Source of the DNA: JAICMB01 sp035295125
Lineage (GTDB): Bacteria; Acidobacteriota; Terriglobia; Bryobacterales; Bryobacteraceae
NCBI GenBank assembly: GCA_035295125.1
Contig: DATGJP010000064.1
Coordinates: 268,790-332,789, forward strand
Length of the DNA: 64,000 bases
Reading direction: 5' to 3'
Made by a program: the position numbers and the translations under genes. The stretch's first letter is position 1, and each line of letters begins with the position of its first letter. This document shows positions 1-8,429 of this stretch, piece after piece. The notes beneath the pieces were generated by a model that did no database searches, had not been told where the DNA came from, and worked only from the letters and a program-made list of their open reading frames with translations.

Positions 1-1404
1 GATCTGTTGCGGGAGCGCCTTCCATTCGCGCGAATAGCTGGTCAACGGCGTTGAAGCCAGCTCCCTCATCTTCTGCATCAGGTTCTGCAGGCCGGCATCC
101 GGCGAGGACCGGGTTGTAAGCAACGCTCCGTAGCCGTGCGCTTCGATGGTGAAAGCCAATACGGCTTTGCCCCGGCGACTTGAAACCGGTTGTAGCTCCA
201 CTCCATGATAAAGATCGAAATAGCGCATCCCGTCTTCGGCGGGCACTTCGATCTGCGGTCCGGTGACGTCGTATTCGTTCCGGTTTACAATCGTCCACAC
301 CGTCTCAGAGCCCAATGGCCAGCGGCTTGCAAAGACCCCGAAGCGCAGGGTCGGAGCAAATGGCTCCCACGCCGGGCTGATAAGAAAACGCGCCACCGCA
401 CGTTCGAGGGTGGATATCCGGCGAGTCGCCTCGGCATCGCGCGCGGTAAGACCATTCCAGATTCCCCAGATGTTCTCCCAGGACTCCCACCCCACTCCGT
501 TAAAAAACGCAAACTGCAGGTTGTCCGTTTTATCGCGTTTCCAGCGGTCGGAGATGTTTACCATGTGCCGCGGCTCAAGCCATTTGTACTTATCAACCAT
601 TGGCACGAAGGGATACTCGTACTGTCCCCATGTCATCAGGTTCCAGGCGACGGCTTCGTCGGCAGGTCCACCTTCGGGTTCGAACGCCAGCGGGTGGCCG
701 CTCTTTTCGGCGGCTGTGATAAATGAAAGCGGAACACCGTCTTGTGTGTCACCGTTGATGCCGTCGGCCCCGATTTCACGCATGAGTGCGGCGATAGCGT
801 CAGGCCAGGGCATGCCTGGATCGCGCGTCCCCTGGTCCCACATCATCATGGGAAACAAAACGCGAACACCACGTCGATGAAAATCGGAAACCATGTTCCG
901 CACGCCTTCTACGCCCCCGGGCATGGAACGTATCAGGTCGTGCTGATTCCGGTTATCGATGCCCATGTTCGGATAAGTGGGCCAGATGAGTACGGCATCA
1001 ATGCCGCCGTATCTCTTCTCGAGATCATCCAAATAACGGTCAACCGTGTAACGGCGCGCCTCCGGATCATAGAAATAGCGCTCCTGTACCATCATCTGCG
1101 GCTGAATGAAACTCGATTGTGTCCACTTCAACGCCGCCTCGTCATAGCGGGAACCCTCATATGCTATGCGTATGCGGCGCTCGTTGCGCCAGTGTATGAT
1201 GTCGGCGAGCCAGGCCTCGTGTTCGTTTTGGGAACATGGCGCGGCCTCGCCGTCCCAGGCACCTTTCATCGTCAAGCAGTCGGGAGTAGGAATCTGCTGC
1301 CTGCGCGGCGAGTATTTTGAATCCTGCGCAGCGAGTAAAGATGCGAAAGAAAGAATGACAAACGCCGCCAGAAAACGAATGGATCCAGCCGAGGACATTG
1401 TCAT
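1..1404 (-). CDS. Exported glycosidase-like (TIM-barrel) protein, truncated by the window edge
   Basis: An open minus-strand frame runs without a stop from an ATG at 1404 to base 1, giving 468 residues with the C-terminus outside the window. The start reads MTMSSAGSIRFLAAFVILSF followed by SLLAAQ, a signal peptide, so the protein is exported. Further in, YFYDPEARRYTVDRYLDDLE, 'GGIDAVLIWPTYPN', 'GVRVLFPMMMWDQGTRDPG' and 'GADGINGDTQDG' read like a family 31/alpha-amylase-type TIM barrel with an Asp-containing strand end. The last part visible, after about residue 380, looks like a beta-rich accessory domain and then a linker. From memory, proteins of this kind in acidobacteria and planctomycetes can continue into a formylglycine-generating-enzyme (SUMF1/EgtB) domain, but that part is not visible here. 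No clear ribosome binding site precedes 1404; 1398 is an alternative ATG. Confidence 0.72.
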   Translation of the reverse strand, partial: MTMSSAGSIRFLAAFVILSFASLLAAQDSKYSPRRQQIPTPDCLTMKGAWDGEAAPCSQNEHEAWLADIIHWRNERRIRIAYEGSRYDEAALKWTQSSFIQPQMMVQERYFYDPEARRYTVDRYLDDLEKRYGGIDAVLIWPTYPNMGIDNRNQHDLIRSMPGGVEGVRNMVSDFHRRGVRVLFPMMMWDQGTRDPGMPWPDAIAALMREIGADGINGDTQDGVPLSFITAAEKSGHPLAFEPEGGPADEAVAWNLMTWGQYEYPFVPMVDKYKWLEPRHMVNISDRWKRDKTDNLQFAFFNGVGWESWENIWGIWNGLTARDAEATRRISTLERAVARFLISPAWEPFAPTLRFGVFASRWPLGSETVWTIVNRNEYDVTGPQIEVPAEDGMRYFDLYHGVELQPVSSRRGKAVLAFTIEAHGYGALLTTRSSPDAGLQNLMQKMRELASTPLTSYSREWKALPQQI

Positions 1405-1623
1405 TGCGTAATCAGTTTAGACGAATTAACAACCTCCAGACAGTCTTCTTGCAGGCGGGTGGACTGCTGGACCGATTGCTGACATCGTGCTGACGTGATC
1501 GCCTCCCCGGGGGCGTGAATTCCGGTCAGCATTGCGACCAGATCGTCGGCGTGCCGCTCTATTCGATTTAGGACACGCTGTCATAACGCACACCGACCCG
1601 ATGGGATCACGCCGTGCGGGAGA

Positions 1624-2151
1624 TTACTCTTCGAAGAATACGTATACGCCACAACCGGCGGCTCGCGCGGCGCTAAGAACCTCCCTCACCGCAGCAATTT
1701 CCTGCTCGTAGCGCTGTCCCTTGTTGCGTTCTGCCAGAGCGGCTAAATCCACGGCGACGAATAAGTCGTCGAAGCGCGTGACAGCGGCCGCATTCCAGTA
1801 GCCGATGGCCGGAGAGCCGGCTTCCGAAAGCGGCAATCCGTAGGGAATTTCCGCCTCCCATACTAGCTCCCAAATTTCTGGGAATTGCTCCTCGTCGACG
1901 TAGATTTCGACAGTCGTTTCGTGCTCTGCATACGCGTGGCAGATTGCTCGAAAAGAGCGGACGAAATCTGCGCCGTCGAATTGCTCGTCTGAGGGAACCT
2001 CCCCCTCGATGAGGCGCTGGAGACATTGTTGCGCGCCGGCAGTCAGATCGGGATTCGCTTGGAGGACATGCCGCAGCACAGCTTCGCTCTTGGAGCCGAT
2101 AGCGCGCGCATCGGCGGGTTCCTCACGATACACACTCACCCAATTACCCAT
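1624..2151 (-). CDS. Hypothetical acidic cytoplasmic protein
   Basis: A 175-residue acidic protein with no signal peptide or membrane segment. It begins MGNWVSVYREEPADARAIGS and ends AAGCGVYVFFEE. The N-terminal part is predicted helical, and the middle carries a Trp/Glu-rich stretch (EIWELVWEAEIPYG) followed by 'VDLAALAERNKGQRYEQEIAAVREVLSAARAA', a long helix. The layout resembles small actinobacterial proteins of the DUF7691 type, but that is only an impression. It is isolated, about 220 bases from the glycosidase-like gene transcribed in the same direction, and has no helpful neighbours. The function is unknown. The frame is favoured over its antisense frames by codon bias and by the clean start and stop. 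Confidence 0.6.
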   Translation of the reverse strand: MGNWVSVYREEPADARAIGSKSEAVLRHVLQANPDLTAGAQQCLQRLIEGEVPSDEQFDGADFVRSFRAICHAYAEHETTVEIYVDEEQFPEIWELVWEAEIPYGLPLSEAGSPAIGYWNAAAVTRFDDLFVAVDLAALAERNKGQRYEQEIAAVREVLSAARAAGCGVYVFFEE

Positions 2152-2408
2152 TGCGGTTCACTTGCATCGAAGAACATTGTAGCCGTGGCTATCCAAGAAC
2201 GCCAAGGCCTAACAATTGCAACCCCAACCGCCGAACTAAGAGCGCCGCGCTCTGTTCATTAGACTCTGTGTCGCTCGGCCCCTGGTTCATCATACAGATC
2301 GTTCGAACGCTCGAAGATAGTACTCATGATTCATTTCTGACTTAGTTGGCCATTTTGTCAGAGCGACGATCAACTATCTGCCGATGGAGAGGCAGGATCA
2401 CACTATTT

Positions 2409-3116
2409 ATGAAACTACCCTTCCTGGGTGTGACGTTTGTTGGTTTTCTCAGCGCCGCAGCGGTCGTCTGTGCGGAAACACCGTCGCAGCTCAAACCGGA
2501 TGGCACTGAAGCCACTGATACGCAGGCGAACGACGCCGGAAAGGCCCAACGCTCACCGCAGCCGTCTCAACATGTGCGCCAACTTCGGCACCATGGTGAC
2601 CTTTGGGACGACGTCGACGAACAGCCGAGCCATCGGCGGTGGTTTTCATTTTCCTTTTTGAGTCTGCCTTTGGGAGATGTCGTAGCGAAAGGCTCGCTGG
2701 GAATCAATCCCATGTTCGGTAAATTACACGGTGTTGACTCGGTCAAGTACTCACCGTCGCCCAAAAGGCTTGGAGGGGCTCAGCAAGCCGTCCTCCCGGC
2801 CGAGGCTCCGCCACCACTAGCGCCTGAGACCAAGCCATGGGAAATCGTTACCTCAGAGGGTGGTGTGACCGACTCGAACGGGTCTGTTTGCCATTACGGG
2901 TGGAAAATCGTGATCCTGAACAACACCGACGCCGAAGTAGCGGTTTCGGGCGACGTGGATTTTGTCGACACTGATGGCCACACCGTGGATGGGTCCAAAG
3001 TCCCGGTGGCCCGCATGGCCCCGCATTCCGAACATGTCGTGACGGGCTCGAAGATGATGATGGCCGATTCCGCCCAGACAATCGCCAGGCCGGTTGCTAA
3101 GCTCAGCCGCCAGTAG
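2409..3116 (+). CDS. Secreted hypothetical protein with C-terminal Ig-like (FxLyD-type) domain
   Basis: I place the start at 2409, where MKLPFLGVTFVGFLSAAAVV followed by CAE forms a signal peptide; a GGCAGGA sequence lies about 12 bases upstream. The frame stays open upstream to 2346, but that extension would bury the signal peptide. The mature protein (236 residues with the signal) has a low-complexity Gln/Asp/Pro-rich region to about residue 60. A Trp/Phe-rich patch follows (HRRWFSFSFLSLPLGD). The C-terminal 80 residues have the pattern 'WKIVILNNTDAEVAVSGDVD...DTDGHTVD...MAPHSEHVVTG', a beta sandwich typical of FxLyD/DUF-type extracellular domains. No enzymatic motif is seen. It is alone on its strand between two oppositely oriented genes. 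Confidence 0.55.
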   Translation: MKLPFLGVTFVGFLSAAAVVCAETPSQLKPDGTEATDTQANDAGKAQRSPQPSQHVRQLRHHGDLWDDVDEQPSHRRWFSFSFLSLPLGDVVAKGSLGINPMFGKLHGVDSVKYSPSPKRLGGAQQAVLPAEAPPPLAPETKPWEIVTSEGGVTDSNGSVCHYGWKIVILNNTDAEVAVSGDVDFVDTDGHTVDGSKVPVARMAPHSEHVVTGSKMMMADSAQTIARPVAKLSRQ

Positions 3117-3164
3117 GCGTGGGTGGAAACCGGTTTCGCGCCGGCTATTCTAGGGGACCTTCGT

Positions 3165-3485
3165 TCAGAAATGCTTCAGGCGTCCGCGAATGCGCTTCGC
3201 CATCTTCTCGATATCTTCGGTCTTCTTGATTTCCGATACCGAGATGACGTACGCTTCGTTCTTTTCCAATTCCGCCTGCAGGTCTGTCGCGAGCTTTACG
3301 AGTTGACGGGAGTCTTCCAGGGACTTTTCGTATTCCTCTTTGGCGATCGCATCGCGCTGCGATTTGCCGTTGGGGAGCTTGGTATCGGGCTCCTCCTGGC
3401 CGGGAGTGCGTGGCCCGGGGGGGACCGGCTGCTGCGCAAGCGCGCAGGCCAGTAAAGCGGCGGTCAACCAGTATTTCAGGCGCAT
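3165..3485 (-). CDS. Small secreted coiled-coil protein
   Basis: A 106-residue product starting at the ATG at 3485. It opens with a signal peptide (MRLKYWLTAALLACALAQQP) and a Pro-rich stretch, then forms a highly charged helix rich in Glu/Lys (KEEYEKSLEDSRQLVKLATD and onward to KRIRGRLKHF). The frame is open for about 450 bases further upstream, but that part lies antisense to homoserine dehydrogenase and is not coding. It is divergent from hom, with only 15 bases between the two possible ATGs, so its promoter must lie inside hom or be shared. The function is unknown; similar short exported helical proteins are common in acidobacteria. Confidence 0.62.
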   Translation of the reverse strand: MRLKYWLTAALLACALAQQPVPPGPRTPGQEEPDTKLPNGKSQRDAIAKEEYEKSLEDSRQLVKLATDLQAELEKNEAYVISVSEIKKTEDIEKMAKRIRGRLKHF

Positions 3486-3500
3486 GGGAACCGTATTGTT

Positions 3501-4817
3501 ATGATGCCAGATATGCATGAGGTGAACGTCGGAATCGTGGGCCTCGGGAACGTCGGTACGGGTACCCTTGCGATTCTGGCTGAGAATGCGGATCAGATTG
3601 CTTTGAAGCTGGGATTCCGGCTCAATGTCACGGCGGTGTGCAGCCGCACGGTAAATACCAAAACGCTGCCGGAGCAGATTGGAACAGCGTTGCGCACGAC
3701 AGACTGGCGTGAAGTGGTGCGCCATCCGAACGTGGACATCGTGGCGGAACTGGTCGGCGGAACGACCGTGGCTCGCGAGGTGATTGAAGCCGCCATTGAA
3801 GAGAAAAAGTCGATTGTTACGGCGAACAAAGAGCTGATGGCACACTGCGGCGCGGATTTCTGGGAGCGCGCCATCGGCGCGCGGATCAACGTCGCCATGG
3901 AGGCGAGCGTTTGCGGCGGCATTCCCATTCATGCCGTGTTGCGCGAAGGTATTTCGGGCGATCGTATTACCGCCCTATACGGAATCCTGAACGGGACGAG
4001 CAACTTCATCCTGACCGAAATTGAGAAGCGTGGCGCCGCGTTTGAAGCGGTTCTTGGCGAGGCACAGCGGCTGGGCTATGCCGAAGCCGATCCTACGACG
4101 GATGTGGACGGGTTTGACGCGCGCTCGAAGCTGGCGCTGCTGGCGGCACTGGCGTTCGGCGAAAGGATCACGCCCTCGGACATCTACACGGAAGGGATTC
4201 GACGCGTCACACCCGTCGATTTCCGGTATGCTCACCAGCTTGGGCACACGATACGCCTGGTATGCGCGGCGCGTCAAACCCCTGACGGCCTGATACTGTC
4301 GGTGCGGCCTTCGCTGATTCCGCAGTCGACGATTCTCGCGAGCGTGCAGGGCGCTTATAACGCCGTCTGGGTGCGCGGACATTATGGGCAGGACACGTTT
4401 TACTACGGGCGCGGCGCCGGACCTTCGCCGACTGGTGTCGCCGTGGTGAGCGACCTTATGCGTGTGGCGCGAGAGATCCGCTATGGCAGCCCGGAGCGGG
4501 TCTCGCCTTTCGCGCACGAGCGCCTCGGGGAGTATAAGCCGATTCCCGTGACGTTACAACGTTGCGGTTACTACTTGCGGTTCCGGGTGGAGGACCGGCC
4601 GGGGATTATCGCGAAGCTGGCGACGGCGCTGGCCAATCACGGCATCAGTATCGATGCTGTTTTGCAGTTACCCGCGGAGAATTGGCGGGATCTGCCCTTC
4701 GTTATCACCGTGGAGCCGACCACGGAGCGGGCGGTGCGCGATGCGATCGCCGAGACGTCGTCGCATGATTATCTGGTTGAGCCGCCGCTTGCAATGCCTA
4801 TGGAGAAATCGTTATGA
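3501..4817 (+). CDS. hom: Homoserine dehydrogenase
   Basis: Catalyses NAD(P)H-dependent reduction of aspartate semialdehyde to homoserine, the branch point to threonine and methionine, in the cytoplasm. The 438-residue length fits the ACT-containing class. Residues 8-25 carry the Rossmann motif GIVGLGNVGTGT; 'VTANKELMAHCG' holds the conserved lysine region and 'YGILNGTSNFILTEIEK' is the family signature. The C-terminal 80 residues (YLRFRVEDRPGIIAKLATAL...ISIDAVLQ) are an ACT domain, which usually binds threonine for feedback inhibition. A start at 3513 (MHEVNVG) is also possible. The stop codon overlaps the next gene as ATGA, so the two are translationally coupled. No kinase or threonine synthase gene is nearby. 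Confidence 0.95.
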   Translation: MMPDMHEVNVGIVGLGNVGTGTLAILAENADQIALKLGFRLNVTAVCSRTVNTKTLPEQIGTALRTTDWREVVRHPNVDIVAELVGGTTVAREVIEAAIEEKKSIVTANKELMAHCGADFWERAIGARINVAMEASVCGGIPIHAVLREGISGDRITALYGILNGTSNFILTEIEKRGAAFEAVLGEAQRLGYAEADPTTDVDGFDARSKLALLAALAFGERITPSDIYTEGIRRVTPVDFRYAHQLGHTIRLVCAARQTPDGLILSVRPSLIPQSTILASVQGAYNAVWVRGHYGQDTFYYGRGAGPSPTGVAVVSDLMRVAREIRYGSPERVSPFAHERLGEYKPIPVTLQRCGYYLRFRVEDRPGIIAKLATALANHGISIDAVLQLPAENWRDLPFVITVEPTTERAVRDAIAETSSHDYLVEPPLAMPMEKSL

Positions 4818-5491
4818 AACGTGTTCTGCTGTATTTGGTTTTTGGCGGGATGGCCGCCGCGCAGGTGGCGGGCAATGCCAATGCGGGATACAAGACACAG
4901 GAAGGTCGGGATGCGGTTGCGCGCGGGCTCATGGCGCCGGATCGCGATCAGACACAGCATCCCCGGGAGATTGTCGAGGCCATGGAGATCAGGCCCGGCA
5001 TGACGGCGGCCGATATCGGGACAGGTGTCGGCTATATGCTTCCATACCTGAGCCAGGCGGTCGGCAAGGATGGATCGGTGATTGGCGAAGACATCGCGCC
5101 TGATTTCATCGAGAAGGCCAAGGTGCGCGCGAGAACCATGAATCTCACGAACATCCGGTTTATCCTGGGCACCGATCATGACCCGAAATTGCCGGGGGAC
5201 AGCGTCGACCGGGCGCTGGTGCTCGATACCTATCATCATTTCGACTATCCCGAGGCGATGTTGAAATCCATTCGCGACAGTCTCATGACGGATGGACGGC
5301 TGTATATCGTCGACTACTACAAGAATGAGGAAGCCATGCCGGGCGGGCGCGCCCTGCAGCACATCCGGCTCGATCGCGATGACGTGATTAGGGAGGTGCA
5401 GTCGAACGGGTTCCGCCTCCTTTCGAAGCATGACCAGGTTCCCGGGAAGCAGTACATGCTCGTATTCGAGCGAACACGTAACCCGGAATGA
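4814..5491 (+). CDS. Exported class I SAM-dependent methyltransferase-like protein
   Basis: A 225-residue protein with an N-terminal signal peptide (MKRVLLYLVFGGMAAAQVAG) followed by a methyltransferase fold. Motif I is 'TAADIGTGVGYMLPYLSQAV', motif II includes 'GSVIGEDIAPDFIEKAK', and later come 'VDRALVLDTYHHFDYPEAML' and 'DGRLYIVDYYKNEE'. The fold is complete, so binding of SAM or a similar ligand is plausible. A predicted exported location is odd, because SAM is cytoplasmic. Related exported methyltransferase-like proteins are known in several bacteria without a settled function. The start overlaps the hom stop and its own stop overlaps the next ATG (ATGA both times), so it sits in one transcript between an amino-acid enzyme and a sugar-acid dehydratase-like enzyme. 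Confidence 0.85.
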   Translation: MKRVLLYLVFGGMAAAQVAGNANAGYKTQEGRDAVARGLMAPDRDQTQHPREIVEAMEIRPGMTAADIGTGVGYMLPYLSQAVGKDGSVIGEDIAPDFIEKAKVRARTMNLTNIRFILGTDHDPKLPGDSVDRALVLDTYHHFDYPEAMLKSIRDSLMTDGRLYIVDYYKNEEAMPGGRALQHIRLDRDDVIREVQSNGFRLLSKHDQVPGKQYMLVFERTRNPE

Positions 5492-6642
5492 AGATCAGCT
5501 CGATTGAGACATACATCGCGGGGAATCCCTGGAAGAACTGGCTTTTCGCGAAGGTCTCGACGACCGAGGGTATATACGGCATCGGCGAGGGAACGCTCAA
5601 CTCTTTCGCCAAGACTGTCGAGACCGCGATTCATGAGTTGAAGCCGCTGGTGCTGGGCATGGATCCGTTTCAAGTGGAGATCCTTTCGCAGCGCCTGATC
5701 CGCGACGTTTATTCCGACGGCGGGCAGATCCACATGTGCGCCGTGGCTGCCATCGAGATAGCGTGCTGGGACATCATCGGAAAGGCGTGCGGGCAGCCTG
5801 TTTACAACCTGTGGGGCGGGCGCTGCCATGAAAAGCTGCGGGCTTATGCGAACGGATGGTATCGCGGTCCGCGGACTCCGGAGTCGTTTGCGGCTAAGGC
5901 GCAGGGTGTGGCCGCGCGCGGCTACACCGCCCTCAAGTTCGATCCGTTTGGGAGCGCCTGGCGGACGATCTCGCGGGCGGATTTCGACTTAAGCGTGGAC
6001 ATCGTCCGGGCGGTTCGCGAGGCGGTCGGCGATACGGTGGACCTGCTGATTGAGGGGCATTGCCGGTTCAACGTTGCGACGGCGGTCGAGGTGGCGGAAG
6101 CGCTGGCTCCGATGCGGCCGGCGTGGTTCGAGGAGCCGGTGGCGCATACGAATATCGCGGCCATGATTGAGGTGGCGCGGCGTAGTCCGGTGCCCATAGC
6201 GACAGGCGAGAGCTTTTCGACGAAGCAGCAGTATGCGGAGTTGCTGGCATCGAATGCGGTCAGCATCGTTCAGCCGGAGCCGCTGAACCTGGGCGGGCTG
6301 TTCGCGGCGCGGAAGATTGCGGATATGGCGGATGCGCACTATGCGATGATTGCCCCCCACAGCGCACAGGGTCCGGTGTGCTCGGCTGCTTGCGCGCAGT
6401 TGAATGCGTCGGTTCCGAACTTCTTTATTCACGAGATTTTCGACGAGTTCAATGAGCCTTGGGAGCGGGAGATCGTCATCGGCGGGGTTGAGGTCAAGGA
6501 TGGGTATATCGAGATTTCGAATCGGCCGGGGTTGGGCCTGGATCTGAATGTCGAAGAGATCTTGAAGCACCCGTATCGGCAGGAGAATTATTTGCCGTTG
6601 TTTAAGCCGGGATGGGAGGTTAGAGAGACGCAGGCGGGTTGA
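5488..6642 (+). CDS. Mandelate racemase/muconate lactonizing enzyme family protein (enolase superfamily dehydratase-like)
   Basis: A 384-residue enolase-superfamily enzyme, cytoplasmic, expected to abstract the proton alpha to a carboxylate, as in sugar-acid dehydratases. The capping domain occupies roughly residues 1-115 and the barrel follows. Visible catalytic features are Lys150 in 'YTALKFDPFG', the three metal ligands Glu189 (LLIEGHCRF), Glu216 (WFEEPV) and Glu241 (ATGESF), and His291 in 'APHSAQGP'. The pattern is closest to galactonate/arabinonate dehydratases (MR subgroup), with Glu in place of the more usual Asp at the first ligand. It is third in the hom-methyltransferase-dehydratase transcript, joined by a 4-base overlap. 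The exact substrate cannot be read from sequence. Confidence 0.88.
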   Translation: MKISSIETYIAGNPWKNWLFAKVSTTEGIYGIGEGTLNSFAKTVETAIHELKPLVLGMDPFQVEILSQRLIRDVYSDGGQIHMCAVAAIEIACWDIIGKACGQPVYNLWGGRCHEKLRAYANGWYRGPRTPESFAAKAQGVAARGYTALKFDPFGSAWRTISRADFDLSVDIVRAVREAVGDTVDLLIEGHCRFNVATAVEVAEALAPMRPAWFEEPVAHTNIAAMIEVARRSPVPIATGESFSTKQQYAELLASNAVSIVQPEPLNLGGLFAARKIADMADAHYAMIAPHSAQGPVCSAACAQLNASVPNFFIHEIFDEFNEPWEREIVIGGVEVKDGYIEISNRPGLGLDLNVEEILKHPYRQENYLPLFKPGWEVRETQAG

Positions 6643-6675
6643 TCCCGCGCGGTCGAAAAACCGCGTGGGGCAGAA

Positions 6676-6745
6676 TGTGGAAGGTTGAAACCGCCTGCTC
6701 CAGATTGGCTGCAGTCAACTTCGGCAGGCGGATTAAAAATCCGCC
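6676..6745. repeat. Intergenic repeat: AAACCGCCTGC element plus triloop hairpin
   Basis: Between two convergent genes lie an inverted partial copy of the GCAGGCGGTTTC repeat (6676-6702) and a perfect 8-bp hairpin with a three-base loop at 6727-6745 (GGCGGATT aaa AATCCGCC). The same hairpin, with base-paired changes, recurs at 54737 and 63863. The position between convergent stops suggests a role as terminator or REP-like element; there is no clear T-run. Confidence 0.6.
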
Positions 6746-6759
6746 GATTCAATCCTACC

Positions 6760-7701
6760 TTACTTCAGTTCGGAGACGGGGATGGTGAAAGCTGCCGTGT
6801 TGATGACGCCCTTACGTTGGAACTGCACCCAAACGCGATAGGTTCGGGCGCGGGGGAAGATCATGTTGAACTGAATCTGAGGCCCACCGTCCGCAATAAA
6901 CGGATGCGTGTGAATCAGGTCGATGGTGTCGTCGCTGGCGGCGAGCATATGCGCCCAGGCGCCGATGTACTTTTCGAGTCCGTCCGCGGGTTTGAGATGG
7001 AAGAACATGAGCGTCTTGAAGCCGGCGACAGGCTGCGGCGGGTCCATGGTCAATTCGATGTCTGTATTCTCGGTGTGCTTCACACCGAGGTCTGGTTCGA
7101 GCTTCGGCGTTTGCAACGTCCCGCCCGGCACAAAGATCGTCTTCGCGATTAACTGCGGCGTAGCGTTGGAGGGATAAAAATCGCCCAGGATGCGATACAT
7201 GCCCGGCTTCGGGAGGTGCGCTTCATACTCGAAACTGCCGTCCGGCTGCGGCACGGGGTGGTCGTGCAGGAAGTACCTGAGGTCCTGGCTCACGATGAAC
7301 ATGTGGAACAGCTTCTCGTGAACGATCTCAAACTTGCTGATCTGGGCGCCCGTCTTCGGATCGTTGACTTTGAAGGTCAGCTCGACCGGCTGCCCAGGTT
7401 TAGGCACTCGCGGCGTCAAGTTGATCTGCATCGGGAATTCGACCTGGTCGGGGATACCCAACACCAGCGTCATGCCGCACCGCGGACACTTGCCGGGTGT
7501 TGCCGATCGCACGTCGGCGTCCATGGGGCAGACGTAATCCTTTGGGACGGTTGTGGGATCGGGTATTACGGCAGACGGATTCTGCGCCACGATGAACGCG
7601 GCGAAGATCAGGATTGCGAGGCTGGCGACGAGAGCGCGAATACTCTTATTATGGCTGAAACGGCCAGTTTGCTGTGGTGGAGTAGCCTCCGTCGACTGCA
7701 A
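6760..7701 (-). CDS. Exported protein with heavy-metal-binding (HMBD) motif
   Basis: A 313-residue protein with an N-terminal membrane or signal segment at about residues 22-40 (ALVASLAILIFAAFIVAQ). Next comes a compact metal-binding motif, 'YVCPMDADVRSATPGKCPRCGM', of the type seen at the front of copper-efflux proteins (CPM...GKCPxCGM). The rest is beta-rich, with 'QPVELTFKVNDPKTG', 'HEKLFHMFIVSQDLRYFLHDHP' and 'IDLIHTHPFIADGGPQIQF', many His residues and an overall look of periplasmic metal-handling proteins. The start codon at 7701 lies 53 bases inside the end of the upstream SDR gene, and I see no better internal start. A role in binding or sensing copper or a similar soft metal is inferred. 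Confidence 0.82.
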   Translation of the reverse strand: MQSTEATPPQQTGRFSHNKSIRALVASLAILIFAAFIVAQNPSAVIPDPTTVPKDYVCPMDADVRSATPGKCPRCGMTLVLGIPDQVEFPMQINLTPRVPKPGQPVELTFKVNDPKTGAQISKFEIVHEKLFHMFIVSQDLRYFLHDHPVPQPDGSFEYEAHLPKPGMYRILGDFYPSNATPQLIAKTIFVPGGTLQTPKLEPDLGVKHTENTDIELTMDPPQPVAGFKTLMFFHLKPADGLEKYIGAWAHMLAASDDTIDLIHTHPFIADGGPQIQFNMIFPRARTYRVWVQFQRKGVINTAAFTIPVSELK

Positions 7702-8398
7702 TCACCTGGCCGGTGATATAGTCCGAGCCTGGGCCGCTGAGGAAAAGCGCAAGCGGCGCGACGTCGTCGGGCTTTCCGATGCGGGGATTCGCCTGAGCGC
7801 CTTTGAGCCACTCCCGCATCGCAGGATCTTCCCACATGGTGCGGTTCAGGTCGGTGACGATGAAACCCGGCGCAATACAATTCACCTGGATATTGTGCCG
7901 GCCCCATTCGGCGGCCAGTGACCGCGTTAAGCCGGCGAGAGCACTCTTGGTCATGGCGTAGACCGTGACATAAGGAAGGCCGAGTAGAGACATGAGGCTG
8001 CCGACGAACACGACTTTCCCGCCGCGCCCGCGCGCAATCATGCGAGCTCCGACTTTTTGAGTGAGATGCACAAGACCATGGAGATTGGTTTGCATCACGT
8101 GATTGTACTCATCCGGAGTGTACTGTTCGAAGGGGCGGCGGATGTTGGTTCCGGTGACGTTGATCAGGACATCGATTTCGGGCAAATCCGGCAAATCCGA
8201 GATGACGGAGGTGTCAATCTTCAAAGGGATCGCCTGACATCCGTCCGCGCGCAAGGCTGCTGCCTCTTTCTCGAGCGCCTCGATGGAGCGGGCTGCGAGA
8301 AGCGTTCGCGCGCCGGCCTGTGCTAGTGCCCGGGCTACCGCGAGCCCAATACCGCGGCTCGCTCCGACGACCAGGGCAGTCCTGTTTGTGAGTTTCAT
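7649..8398 (-). CDS. Short-chain dehydrogenase/reductase (SDR), gluconate/3-oxoacyl reductase-like
   Basis: A 249-residue classical SDR starting at the ATG at 8398 (MKLTNRTALVVGASRGIG). A longer open frame to 8485 overlaps the divergent dehydrogenase gene and is not needed. The cofactor motif is GASRGIG near residues 12-18, the catalytic Ser lies in 'VVFVGSLMS' and the Tyr-Lys pair in 'YAMTKSAL'. The C-terminus 'DYITGQVIAVDGGYSTTANW' is the normal SDR ending. The closest look-alikes are gluconate 5-dehydrogenases and FabG-type enzymes. It is divergent from the isopropylmalate-type dehydrogenase with 31 bases between start codons, so both may share a regulatory region and a carbon-source theme. 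Confidence 0.92.
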   Translation of the reverse strand: MKLTNRTALVVGASRGIGLAVARALAQAGARTLLAARSIEALEKEAAALRADGCQAIPLKIDTSVISDLPDLPEIDVLINVTGTNIRRPFEQYTPDEYNHVMQTNLHGLVHLTQKVGARMIARGRGGKVVFVGSLMSLLGLPYVTVYAMTKSALAGLTRSLAAEWGRHNIQVNCIAPGFIVTDLNRTMWEDPAMREWLKGAQANPRIGKPDDVAPLALFLSGPGSDYITGQVIAVDGGYSTTANWPFQP

Positions 8399-8429
8399 AG
8401 AAATGCGGATGCGAGAATAGAATCCTAAC

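Noticed and set aside
205..1411. Several plus-strand open frames across the left 1.4 kb
   Set aside because: They lie antisense to the minus-strand frame that is open to base 1 and has a signal peptide and recognisable protein sequence; their translations are Arg/Pro-rich and without domains.
3486..3932. Upstream extension of the small secreted minus-strand gene
   Set aside because: The extension is antisense to homoserine dehydrogenase, and the signal peptide begins at 3485.
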